A model generated the notes under the pieces. It was not told the origin of the DNA and did no database searches. It saw only the letters and a list, made by a program, of their open reading frames with translations. From positions 1,940,564 to 2,004,563 of the forward strand of contig JAMPIT010000354.1 of the NCBI GenBank assembly GCA_026261815.1: 64,000 nt of DNA, written 5' to 3'. Source of the stretch: Monarcha castaneiventris obscurior. Taxonomy: Eukaryota; Chordata; Aves; Passeriformes; Monarchidae. The translations under genes and the position numbers were made by a program. Position 1 is the first letter of the stretch, and each line of letters begins with the position of its first letter. Of this stretch, positions 20,790-30,996 are shown piece after piece.

Positions 20790-22357
20790 GGGCATTTCCG
20801 GTTTCCCGCGAGGGAAAATCCCTTAGGAGAAAAGGAGAGCAATTTACCAGAAATCCCACTGGACAGTCCGCTGGGAGTGATGCTGGAATACTGGGAGAAG
20901 TGCCCCTCAACAAAAGAAAAATCTAAAGAAAAAATGGTTCATTTTTGCATGGAAGTTTGTGGGGGGAAAGAGATTAGGAGCCATTTGATTTGGCCCATGT
21001 TTGGAACCTATGAGGAGTGGACATGTCGAGCCCTAAATATTTATGTAAATAATAAGGAACTGAGGGATCAAGAAGAAAGGGACTATGCAAAGATACGGGA
21101 GGGATCAGCAACTGGGTTATTTACAGTAAAGACCAGGAAAGGAATTAGACCCGAAAGTAAAACATGGGATCCCTTGGACAGTCTACCCCCTCCATATCTG
21201 GTGCCTGTGCCCCCGCTCCCACAAGCCCAGGCGCCCCCACAGGCACCCCCGGCGCCCCCATCCCTGCTTGAACGGGCGCTGCCCACCCGGGCTCCATCCC
21301 AAACCACGGAGGCCACAGGATCGGCGGTTTCTGCCGAGGTTATGCAATCCCTCCCTGCGAGGAGAACACGACGTAAAAGAAAAGAAAAAATAAATAGCGA
21401 AGATAGCAAAAATGAGGAGGAAGGGAAAAAGGGGCGCGATCTACTCCCGTTAAAGGAAATACTCACAGCTCCTGGAATTATAGGATTTGTGAATGTGCCA
21501 ATTAATACAGGAGATGTAAGAGCCTTTAAAAAGGAGATGGGAAAACTAATGGATGATCCCCTGGGGGTGTCAGACCAGTTAGACCAGTTTCTAGGGCCTA
21601 GTATATACACCTGGGAAGACATGCATGCCATACTAAGAGTCCTATTTAATACCGAAGAAAGGGAGATGATCAGACAGGCTGGGATTCCTGAATGGGAGCA
21701 CCGAAACCCCCAAGGTTTGCCTGGGGATCAGAAATTGCCAAACCAAACACCGGGTGGAATGCTCAAACAGAAGAGGGCCGACGAAATATGATAGACTTAA
21801 GGAATATTATCATACAAGAGATTCGGGAAGCAGTCCCCAGAGGGCAGAACATTAGCAAAGCATTTGGGGAATGCCAGGGGAAAGATGAAACACCCTCGGA
21901 ATGGTTAGAAAGATTACGGAAGAGCTTGCAAGTTTATTCAGGAATAGACCCTAATTCCCCGATAGGAGAGGTATTATTAAAAACCCAATTTGTGGCAAAA
22001 TCATGGGAAGATATACGGAAGAAGCTAGAAAAGTTAGAAAAGTGGCAAGAAAGAGGATTACAAGAGCTATTGAGGGAGGCTCAGAAAGTATATGTGAGGA
22101 GAGATGAAGAGAAACAGAAGGCTAAAGCAAAAGTGCTAGTTGCAGCTGTAAGGGAAGCTCAGAAGCTGGAACGTCCCCGAAGCCCTGTGAGGTCAGTGCA
22201 GAGCCATGGAACTCAAAAGAGGCAGCCTGTCCCACAGAGAAAGACACCCGAGGATCAGAGGCAACTCCATGAGTGTTACTACTGCAAAAAGAAGGGGCAT
22301 TTAAAAAGAGAGTGCAGAAAAAGAATAAAGGATGAGGAGATTTTTCAGGCGGACTAG
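20790..22357 (+). pseudogene. gag: ERV1 Gag polyprotein, frameshifted
   Basis: Gammaretrovirus-type Gag. The matrix region contains GVMLEYWEK and WPMFGTYEEW; the frame is open from 20790, but no good ATG precedes it, so the start is damaged. A proline-rich segment (PPPYLVPVPPLP) has the PPPY late-domain motif. Capsid follows (DLLPLKEIL), and the frame then shifts by one base near 21753 into a second frame carrying EEGRRNMIDLR, the capsid C-terminus and a nucleocapsid with a single CCHC knuckle, CYYCKKKGHLKREC. It ends at an amber codon (22355-22357) in frame with protease. Would assemble virus particles if repaired; as it stands the frameshift removes the capsid end and nucleocapsid. Confidence 0.88.
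22355..22357 (+). promoter_or_regulatory. Gag-pro amber readthrough codon
   Basis: TAG followed by GGG separates the gag frame from protease in the same reading frame. In-frame gag-pol joined by UAG readthrough is the known gammaretroviral arrangement; a pseudoknot after it would be expected but was not folded. Confidence 0.7.
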
Positions 22358-23113
22358 GGGTGTCAGGGGCTTTTTATTTTGGGGTCCAGGACATCTAAAG
22401 AGCCCTTGATAAAATTAAAAATAGAACCCCAAAAGGAGGAAATGTCCTTCTTAGTTGACTCAGGGCCTGAACGCTCCACGGTCCAAAAACTGCTGAAAGG
22501 GTGCAAAAAAAGCAAAGACACAATGATGGTAATAGGAGCTAAAGGGGAACCCTTCAAAGTCCCAGTCATTAACGATGTGGACATAGAATCAGAAACTAAA
22601 ATTTGTTTAGAGAACATGTTGTTGGTTGAAGAAGCAGATTATAATTTATTAGGAAGAGATTTGATTATAGCTTTAGGAATAAATCTGATAGTACAAGGGC
22701 CAGATTTAACAGTAAGCCTGTACAGATTAACTGAAGAAGATGAGAATAAAATTGATCCCAGAGTCTGGCATACCCAGGGAGAGGCTGGAAGGTTGGAGAT
22801 GGAGCCTATTATCATTAAAATAGAAAGGCCAGAAGATCCAATTAGAATTAAACAGTACCCCATTTCCATAGAGGGAAGAAAGGGATTAAAACCTGTGATA
22901 GACAAATTAGTGAAAAGGGGAACTTTGGAGCCTTGCATGTCAAGGCACAGCACACCTATCTTAGCCGTACGTAAAACTGATGGAAGCTTTAGGCTAGTCC
23001 AAGATTTAAGGGCTGTAAATGAGAGAACAAGAACATGTTTTCCTGTAGTAGCAAATCCATATACTTTTTTAAACGGAATTTCCCCTGAAGACACCTGGTA
23101 TAGCGTAATAGAC
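22358..23113 (+). pseudogene. pol: ERV1 protease and start of reverse transcriptase
   Basis: Continues the gag frame after the amber codon. The protease has FLVDSG where DTG is usual, a conservative Thr-to-Ser change at the active site as in some aspartic proteases, and ends with NLLGRD. Reverse transcriptase begins at about codon 150 with the QYPIS segment and SRHSTPILAVRK. It breaks off after TWYSVID, where a minus-strand ERVK interior is inserted. The remaining polymerase domain resumes at 29863. Interrupted, so not functional. Confidence 0.88.
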
Positions 23114-23911
23114 GCTTCTCTTTTTGTGGGCCAATTGATTTGTGTTACTATTTTTCCAGGTTCCAGTCACATTTTTGTTTTTCCAGGCTAAGATTTGGGT
23201 CATGTTGGGTGTAAACAAGGTCAAATGCCCAAGAGTGCATGGTCCTCCGCAGAAGCGAGAGGGGATGCCCGCCCAAGCATGATCTCCACATATGAAAAAT
23301 AGGCCCTTAGGGAGTTGCCTAGGAGTGCCATCAAGTGTGGTAGGCATTTCTATGTGAGTAACATGCCTACATCACTTGGCAGCTTTGTATGCAGGATTAT
23401 GCTGGGCCACATTAATGAACAACTCTTTCTGAGTTTCAGGAATGAACATGAACTGTACACAATAGGGAGCAGAATTAGAACCTAAAATGACAACTTCTGC
23501 GGGCTCCTTGGACACCTTTGGGAGGTCCTGTACCCACTGTCCCCACAGGCTGAAAGGGCTTTTAGCTGTTGGGAATAATTCATCAAGTCTCTTGTCTTTG
23601 GGCTTCCCGAGATGTTCAGCTAAAAGGTGAGTTTGATGTTCTCTGGCCAATCTGTTATGGGAATAAAAATGGGACATTAAGATAGGAGGGTATTCAGTAG
23701 TGTTTACAGGGATACCCACCAGGCAGGTTGACACAGGATCGTCAGGATTTGAGTTGCTGAGGCAGATATGATCCTGCCCCATAGATTTGGCTAGAAGTGT
23801 CCAGATGTTTGCCCTCGGCTGTGAGACAATCCAACTCTTGCTGTCAGGGATGCCGAGCAGGAGCAGCACTAGAAGCAGGCTGAGGTCAAGGATGGCTGGA
23901 AGGGGAGTCAT
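23114..23911 (-). pseudogene. env: ERVK Env surface subunit, truncated
   Basis: Starts at 23911 with a hydrophobic signal peptide (residues about 1-25, rich in Leu). A surface-subunit-like region follows with cysteines and N-glycosylation sites (NTT, NMT, NVT). A stop at 23372-23374 interrupts the frame, which then continues unchanged to 23114. The last residues before the junction are basic (HKKRS), like a furin-type surface/transmembrane cleavage site. The whole transmembrane subunit is missing. It resembles avian alpha/betaretroviral Env in arrangement; receptor use cannot be told. Non-functional. Confidence 0.72.
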
Positions 23912-23993
23912 GTCTAGCTGTAAACAAAACAGATACAATTAGGTACAAGCTAGGGAAAAACAATTTCAGCATGGGGAGATACACAGGGAATGG

Positions 23994-26642
23994 TTAATGT
24001 AGTTTCCGTTTCTTCCGCCGCTTCCAAGCCACTACTCTGACTTCCTTACTGGATGGCCTCACGAAAGGTTTGACCCACTTGGCAGGTACCCACTTCAATC
24101 CCTGAGGGGTGGACATGCTTGCATACCCACGTCCCCAAGTTATCAGTTTAAAAGGTCCCTGGATCTGCTGCGACTCCAGATCCCGTATTAACACCTCCAG
24201 ATTTTGTGTCAGTTTTTGCTTGCTGCGGTTATTAAAGTGTCTAAAAACAGGTGGTTCCATGTCTTCAAATGTTCCATTCAAGAAGTTGATGGTGAACAGC
24301 GCTTTACAAAGTCTCAGGGCAGGAGTGTTGGTTTTCAGGGTACCGCTTTGCTGTTGGAGCACTCTTTTTAGGTTTTGATGGGCTCTTTTGACAATGGCTT
24401 GGCCTGTGGGGGAGTGTGGTATCCCAGTCGTGTGTGAAATTCCCCATTGCTGGCAGAAGTTGGAAAAATATTGTGAAGTATAGGCTGGCCCATTATCTGT
24501 TTTTATTTCTTTTGGGATGCCTAAAACAGCAAAGGCTTGAATCAAATGTTTTCCCACATCAGCGGCCTTTTCGCCGGACTGGGCAGAGGCAAACATGGCC
24601 CCTGAAAAGGTATCAATGGACACATGCACACACTTCTGTCTCCCAAATTCAGGGATGTGTGTAACATCCATTTGCCACACTTCACAGCTATTGATTCCTC
24701 TTGGATTTACCCTGCTGCCTAAAGACAGGAGTTGGTAAGACTGGCAGCTAGGGCATGTTGCCATAATTGCCTTGGCCTGTGCCCGTGTCAGGTGAAACAT
24801 GCGGACTAAAGCTGGCACATTCTGGTGGAACATAGCATGGCTGATTTTTGCCTGCTCAAACACCATTGGGAGCTTAGCGAGCTCTGCTGGAGAGGCCAAA
24901 AGACCTGCTCTCCTGTTGCCCTCAGCAACTTCCCCTGGCAGGTCAGTGTGAGATCTCACATGCATCACATAATAGGGTTGCTCTCGGTGAGAAAGCAGTT
25001 TAATTAATTTCGAGAGCAACTCATATATGAATTTGCTTGAAACTTCTTTAAGAAGTGCCCCTTCTGCTCTTGTAGTTACTCCGGCCACGTATGCTGAGTC
25101 TGTGATTAGATTAAAGGGTTCAGGGAACCTCTCAAAGGCCCGTACAACCACCGCAAGTTCTGCTACCTGAGGTGAGCCTTGGACTACCTCAACATCAATT
25201 TCCCACTTTTGGGTACGTGCGTTTTTCCAAGTGATAACAGACTTGTGTGTTCTACTAGAGCCATCAGTAAACAAGGTGAGAGCATTTTTGAGAGGCTTTC
25301 TGCTCTGAATCTCTCTTGGCATTAGATAAAATGATTCATTAAACAGCTTGTGTTTTGGATTGTGACTTGAGATTTGGCCTGTGTAACTATCCAAGGCAAA
25401 TTGTAAATTTATATTTGTCTGGACCAGGTGTTCTAATTGGTCTGAGACTATGGGCAAATAGATGCATGAGAAATCACATCCTGCCAGAGTGCGGAGACGC
25501 ACTCTGCCTTTGATGATGAGGCTTGCCATGACCTGCTGTGGTGTGGTGATAGTCTTGGACGGCTGGTGTGGCAGGAATTCCCACTCAATGATAATCAGGG
25601 CATCCTTTTGCAGCTCGTCCCACTGAAAGATCAAGGCATGTAGGTGTGGTGCCTTACCTAGAATTATGAGTTCAAGGGGTAGGCAAGGTTGATACCTGTG
25701 AGCCTGTCTCTTTGAGATAGCTTCCTCTGCTTTCCGAATTGCCTGCTTTGCTTCTGCCGTCAGTGTTCGAGGGGATGATAACTCCTGCCCTCCTGTTAAA
25801 AGATTAAAAAGAGGCACAAGGTCCTCTGTGGTTAGGCCAAGCCATGGTCTTACTCAGTTGAGGCTTCCACAGAGTTGGTGGAGTTCTTGCAGGGTTCGTG
25901 GGTTGTCTTTGATGGAGAGTGGCTGAGGAGTAATTGTGGTTTCTGTGATTTTAAAACCAAGGTACTTCCAGGGGCTGGTTTTTTGAACTTTGTCAGGTTG
26001 GAGTTCAAACCCCTGGTCCTCGAGAGCTTGCACCACCTTTTGCAGTGTCCAATCTAGGTATTTGTCATTGGGGCAACAGATGAGCACATCATCCATATAA
26101 TGCAGGATGATAGCTCTTTCTGCAATGGCTCGGACAGGTGACAGAACTTTGGCAACGTACCACTGGCAAATTGTGGGTGAATTTTTCATGCCTTGTGGCA
26201 GGACTCGCCAATGGTAACACTCCATGGGAGTTTCTCGGTTGATGGAAGGAACTGAGAAGGCAAACCTGGGGGCATCTGCGGGATGGAGAGGAATTTGGAA
26301 GAAGCAATCCTTAATATCTAGGACTGCAATTTTCCAATGCTGTGGTAGCATAGCTGGAGATGGCATGCCTGGCTGAAGGAGTCCCATGTCATGTATAAGC
26401 TGATTAATCTGCCTAAGATCATGCAAAAGATGCCATTTGTCCTTCCCCGGCTTTTTAATAACAAAAACTGGGGAATTCCAAGGGCTGTCGGTAGGGACTA
26501 TATGTCCTTTTGCCAATTGGTCTTGTACTAATGTGTGGAGCGCCTCTAATTTGTCTGCTTTTAGTGACCACTGATCCTTCCACATGGGAGAATCAGTTTT
26601 CCAGTGTAATTTTAGTATGGACCGCTCCATTTCAGCGGTCAC
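23994..26642 (-). pseudogene. pol: ERVK Pol: reverse transcriptase, RNase H, integrase
   Basis: One continuous frame broken by a single TGA (25854-25856) where a tryptophan is expected after GSLN. Reverse transcriptase has VLDIKDCFFQIPLHP and the catalytic YMDD. RNase H shows TDGSS, an AELAVVV segment and TDSAY. Integrase has the zinc-binding HxxxH and CxxC, then D in WQMDVTH and D in KTDNGPAY, but the third catalytic residue is Lys (in GQAIVKRAH) where Glu is invariant, so it would be inactive. A basic tail (WKRRKKRKLH) ends the protein at 23994, next to env. Pol starts upstream of 26642 by frameshift from pro. Confidence 0.93.
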
Positions 26643-26851
26643 CTCTAAAAATTTTGAGGTTGGGATCCGATGTTAATTGTGGTGCCCCATTGGGACATGG
26701 CATCTCTTCCCCACAGTGTGAATTTGGAATCCAAGACGAAGGGTCGGATGGACGCTATGTGTCCATCTGGGCCTTCTAATTGTATGACATTTCTAGATTG
26801 ACGTGCAATTTGTGTTCCTTCAATCCCAGAGATTATCTCCTGAGGCTGCAG

Positions 26852-27409
26852 TTACCACTGTGACGGCCACTTGTCAGTTGGAATGACTGTCACATCTGCC
26901 CCTGTGTCTACCATCCCAGTAACATCAAATTTGTCAGCTCCCTGGCGCATTTGGCATTGCACTAGGGGCTTGCTGCTTCCCACAGCCTCTGTCCAGCCCA
27001 CGAGAGCAGATGTTACATTGTGGTCTGTTTGAGGATGTGGTAAAAGGATAGCCTGGGCTATAACTTGGCTCTTAGATAAGAAGTGTGGAGGGTGGACACA
27101 CCGTGCCATGAGGACAAAGTGTCCCTCTGGGCCCACAGATGTGAGCGCAGGGGAGACTTGAACTCCTGCAGGTGTCTTTTGTGTGTCCCCAATGACAAAG
27201 ACATTTCTTACTTGTGGTGCATCGCAAGATGGTGAAAGGAAAACTGCTATGACTTTCCAGTCGCAGTCTTTGATGTGCATGTTCTCTCTGCAGACCACTT
27301 GCAGCCGTTGTCCCATCCGGTAAGGGTGAAGGTTAGAGGTTAAGGTGGGTTGTTCAACTCTATTTGTGTCTGTCCGCAGAGTTGAAATGCGGTCAGGTGT
27401 TAGTTTTTT
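26852..27409 (-). pseudogene. pro: ERVK protease region
   Basis: Entered by -1 frameshift at 27403-27409. After about 125 residues of upstream sequence comes an aspartic protease start, MVDTGADVTVIP, with an intact DTG. The frame stops at 26852, just after WPSQW, well before the usual end. The rest of protease continues in the following sequence toward 26660 (for example LWGRD). Dimeric protease would mature Gag-Pol; this copy is truncated. Confidence 0.85.
27403..27409 (-). promoter_or_regulatory. Gag-pro -1 frameshift heptamer A AAA AAC
   Basis: The minus strand reads A AAA AAC in the phase of the gag codons (CAA AAA AAC), with the gag stop TAA directly after. The protease frame is the -1 frame. 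This is the same heptamer class used by several betaretroviruses. Confidence 0.85.
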
Positions 27410-28479
27410 TGCTGGGTTTGCTCCTGTCCTGCAGAGACAAACACTGATTTGGGGTTAGTAACAGGTGGATGAGAAGCAGCATTAGGAGGTTTGCATATCA
27501 TGCTTGCTGGGGCTCTACATGTCACAGACGTGTGGCCTCTTTTTCCACATCTGCGGCATAAGAGATCAGCAGGAGAAAAATTGCTTGTTGCCATTGCTTC
27601 CTGTTGGAGTTCATTGACCATGCCTCCAGGTTTTTTGGGAGCCGGATTATCATTTGGTTGTGAGACTGGCACCAAACAGGTGCAGGCCTGTATCATTTGT
27701 GTCAAGGTTGGTGGTGGATCCAGGGGAAGAGCTATGATAACCTTATGGCAAGCTTCATTTGCATTAGCTTTCGCAATGGAGGTGATCATTAATTCTCTTC
27801 CATCCAAATCCTCAATTTGTTTCTCTACTGCTATTCGAATTTTGTCTACAAAATCGATAAATGGCTCATTGTTTGCTTGTCGAATTTGAGTGAAATTTAA
27901 GGCTGGAGCTAATTTAGCAAAGAATGCTGTCAATGCTGCATCTCGTATTGAATTTAAGGCTGCCTCTGGAATGGCTTGTGCCTGATCCTGAGGCTTTAGG
28001 AATAATCCTTGGCCCAAAAGGTGATCCAGAGTCAAATTTACATTTGCAGGATCATTGTGAAGTATAGGCAGAAGTTGCACTAGATGCTTTCTCCAATCTG
28101 CTAGCCATAACTGGAATTCAGAAGGAGAAAGTAAACAAGAAAATACATTTCTTATATCATGCGGAACCATTACAGTTGTTGAGAAATTTGCCCTTAAAAT
28201 TGTTTTAAAATAGGGGCTTTCTCTGCCATAATCTTTTTGGGCTTTGCATAATTCCTTTAATGATTGAGTTTCAAAAGCTTTCCAATTTGGGTTGTTTCCG
28301 TTGCGATTATATTGTACGGGTGCCGCAAAAGGAACTGAGTTACTAGCAGTTTGATTTTGGCTGTCTCACCCTGCCTTTGCGATAATGGTATCTTCCGGGG
28401 CAGGAGCTGTGGGCTGGGGAGTGCAGCCAGAAAGAGGAAGGAAGGGATTGTGGGAAGTGTAGTCCGGATGCGTGGCCGC

Positions 28480-28830
28480 GCCGGCGGCGGCGGGGGTAGA
28501 CCCAGAGAGAAACGGGTTAGAGGCGAGGGGAGGGGGGGGAAGCGGGGGGGGGGGTGGGGGAAGGGTGGGGGAGGGGGATCCAGGGAGGGGGGTGGGATGG
28601 GGTGGGGGTAGGGTGGCAGGGAGGGTGGAGGGTAAGGATTCAGGGAAGGTGGAGGAGAGGGAGTAAGGAGTGGGGAGGGTTTGGCATGTTGGGAGGGTGG
28701 GGGGTTCATTGGCAGGGCGGGTGGGTAGGTGGTTTGCAGGGCGGGTAGGTAGGTGGTTTGCAGGGGGGGTGGGTAGGTGGTTTGCAAGGCACTTGTAGGG
28801 GGGATGGGGACTGGGGGACATGTGGGGGAC
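28480..28830 (+). repeat. G-run tract in ERVK gag (plus strand)
   Basis: The plus strand carries dozens of runs of three or more G, many separated by one to three bases. It encodes the proline-rich Gag linker on the minus strand. A 24-30-bp module (GGTAGGTGGTTTGCAGGG) is tandemly repeated near 28725-28790. It has strong potential for G-quadruplex structure. Confidence 0.85.
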
Positions 28831-29836
28831 GGCTGCATGTGTCCGCCTCCATTTTGGAGACTAGGACACGTGTTGCCGCTTTGGGGTTTGAATTGGGAAT
28901 GGGAATTTGGGGATGCAGGGCAGGTGAGAGGGATTGGGGAAGACTCCATGGTAAATTCGCAATTTTTACCGTGGTCTGGGTACTGAGAAGAACAGGAAGA
29001 TTGAAATGGCTGGTGGCACATTCGTGGCTGTTTGCCTGATATCTGTCCTGTTTTTCCCAGTTCAGGGGAAGAGGGGGTTGGAACAGGGGATTTGGGCTTG
29101 CAGGGAGGGGTTTGGTTAGAGGACAAACAGCATGGCTTGTAAACTTTTCCCTTTGAGGATATTGCTTCACAGATTGTAAGTAATAAAGGATAGAATCTTT
29201 TTGCCTTTTTGTTCCCTGCTTTTTTCAGAGGTGTAGCAGCAGCTCCTAATTCGTTCCAAAATGTTATATCTAGGGCTCTGTCAGGGTTTGCTTTGGGGAA
29301 AGTGACAAAAAGCCAGCGAATGAAAGCTTTCACGTCCTCTTCAGAAAAATCTTTTTTTTCTATTAACAGGGCACCCAAAACTTGGGTATAAAATTCTCTC
29401 TGGGGCAAGGACAAGCTGGACCCCATGATTCGCAAAAATGCGAAGCAAAAAATGTGTCCTTAAGCCCGTTTTTCTTCCCGACCAAAAGGAAAAACATAAA
29501 AAACAAAAGAAAAAGTCCTGAACACCAGAATGTCCCCTTAGAAAAAATAGAGGAAGCGGGAATGCTTACCTGTTACACCAGAGAGTGTAACTGAAATGTG
29601 CTCCGGTGGGCAAACAACGTGCTGGCGCTGAGAAACGAAAAAGCCTCTGGTCGGTGTCTCGCTGTGTGTTTGGAGCCAATTCTTCTCGGGTCCAGAGAAG
29701 GGTTTTTTGGCTCTCTCTCACGCTGATTCTGCTGCGTAGAAAGCGGAGACTTCAGCGTGGTATGCGGCTGGCGCTAGGGACTGCTGGTTCTGGGTCCTCC
29801 CACGCGGTGTGCGGTGAGTTCTGCTGCACTGCTGGG

Positions 29837-29854
29837 GCCCCACGTTGGGCGCCA
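29837..29854 (-). promoter_or_regulatory. Primer binding site, tRNA-Lys
   Basis: The minus strand reads TGGCGCCCAACGTGGGGC, the exact tRNA-Lys(1,2) primer site. No LTR lies upstream of it: eight bases on (29863) the ERV1 reverse transcriptase begins. Confidence 0.9.
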
Positions 29855-29862
29855 ATTGCCAC

Positions 29863-30131
29863 GTAGACTTGAAAGATGCCTTTTGGACCTGTCCATTAGC
29901 TGAAGAGAGCTGGGATTATTTTGCCTTTCAGTGGGAGGACCCTGAAACGAACAGGAGGCAACAGTTCAGGTGGACATCTCTACCACAGGGTTTTGTAGAG
30001 TCTCCTAATCTGTTCGGACAAGCACTTGAACAGTTATTAAGTCAGTTTGTGCCGGCAGAGGGGACCAAACTTTTACAATATGTTGATGACCTGTTGATAG
30101 CTGGTCCAAAGGAAGATGTGAGAGCATGTAC
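29863..30131 (+). pseudogene. pol: ERV1 reverse transcriptase, second half
   Basis: Resumes the polymerase broken at 23113: DLKDAFWTCPLAEES, FAFQWEDP, the SLPQGF segment and the catalytic LQYVDDLLIAG. YVDD is typical of gammaretroviruses. It ends at about KEDVRACT, where a minus-strand LTR-like block begins. RNase H and integrase of this ERV1 are absent. Confidence 0.9.
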
Positions 30132-30811
30132 TGCCGCGGCTGCCTTTGCCTGGGTCAGGCCGGCCGGCTGTGGGGTTCGTAGCCCCGCGTTTTACAGCGA
30201 TGTCGGCTGGAGTGGTCAGGGCTGGTTGGCCCCGTCCCGTCAGGCCAGAAAGCCGTTCGCAGCAGGCAGTTCTTGGCTGTTGCAGGGCAGCAGCGAGAGC
30301 AAAGATGAGAGAATGGACACCGCTTGGCTTTAGTCCAAGTTTATTTCTTCTGCCCCGGGGGCAGAGAGATGTTAGCTCGAAGGGAGCCAGAGCGAGTGAC
30401 GGTTACTCGCCCCTAGGGACTGGCTTTTAAGGGTTTTACAAACTGAGGTAGATATCAGGAGATGACCAATACAAGGTAAGGGTACATGACAAGAGATCCA
30501 GTAGTAACATCTCAGGGGAGGAACATCTTACCTCTAACAAATAACAGCATAGATAGAGGGAATTTCAAACCACGCTAGCTTGCCAGAGCCTGTGATCATT
30601 GGTAGCTCTTGTAACAGGGGACAGAGACTGATGTGAGTGACAGTCTCAGGGTGTGGGCTCCTTGTCCTCGGAGTTCTCCTTTGATCTGTCCTCAGGGACA
30701 GAATCGTTTGAAGAGAAGTTGACCCACTCAGAATTATCCACACTAGCAATGGTCTCCAGGATAGCAACACTCCGGTTAGCAGGAAACTGGGAAGGAAGTT
30801 GCTGAAAGGCA
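30132..30811 (-). mobile_element. LTR-like block, minus orientation
   Basis: Bounded by TGCC at the left and GGCA at the right. It holds AATAAA on the minus strand (30345-30340) with a TTAAAAG TATA-like element upstream (near 30430). No target duplication is seen. Its right edge coincides with the truncated start of an ERVK gag, so it may mark a recombination junction rather than a clean insertion. Confidence 0.5.
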
Positions 30812-30996
30812 CAGCTGCCTCATGTGTCTGTTCTTGGTGTGGAGGACCGAATCATGTTGCCAAGCACTGCAGGGCTGCTGTTCCTGTTACCGGTCGGTCT
30901 TCATCGCGCTCGGGAAACAGGGTGCGGAGCACGCAGGGGAGACGTGCTCGGACACAAGTATCTCCTCAAAGCCCGCAGCCGATGCAGGTTTGCTAG
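30812..30996 (+). pseudogene. gag: ERVK nucleocapsid remnant
   Basis: Carries one CCHC knuckle, CSWCGGPNHVAKHC, then arginine- and serine-rich sequence, ending at a stop at 30996. The upstream part of gag is lost at the junction with the LTR-like block. Overlaps the protease frame, as usual for this class. Confidence 0.85.
30912..30918 (+). promoter_or_regulatory. Gag-pro -1 frameshift heptamer G GGA AAC
   Basis: In the gag frame the codons read TCG GGA AAC, so the heptamer is correctly phased. Slipping by -1 enters exactly the frame of the downstream dUTPase-protease ORF. G GGA AAC is a known betaretroviral and lentiviral gag-pro signal. Confidence 0.85.

Larger units (their letters stand above)
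27400..29426 (-). pseudogene. gag: ERVK Gag polyprotein, frameshifted
   Basis: The first part (29426 to 28257) starts MGSSLSLPQ with myristoylation Gly2 and a matrix domain (AFIRWLFVTFP). A very long proline-rich stretch follows, with a repeated LQTTYPPAL module. The second part (28170 to 27400) is in another frame and holds capsid with the major homology region (IRQANNEPFIDFVDKI), an ANANEACHKVI segment and one CCHC knuckle, CRRCGKRGHTSVTC. It ends at a TAA immediately after an AAAAAAC slippery heptamer. The frame change lies between 28257 and 28170. Assembly protein of the element; broken here. Confidence 0.9.
23114..29862 (-). mobile_element. LTR-less ERVK interior inserted in ERV1 pol
   Basis: A 6.75-kb minus-strand retroviral interior from primer site to the end of the Env surface subunit. 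It splits the ERV1 reverse transcriptase exactly: ATAGAC (23108-23113) on the left and GTAGAC (29863-29868) on the right are a near-duplicate hexamer, and the ERV1 protein resumes at the next residues. Gene order is gag, pro, pol, env, with -1 frame changes between gag and pro and between pro and pol. No LTR lies at either end. The tRNA-Lys primer site sits within eight bases of the right junction. Class II (ERVK) by gag, primer and frameshift design. Confidence 0.85.
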
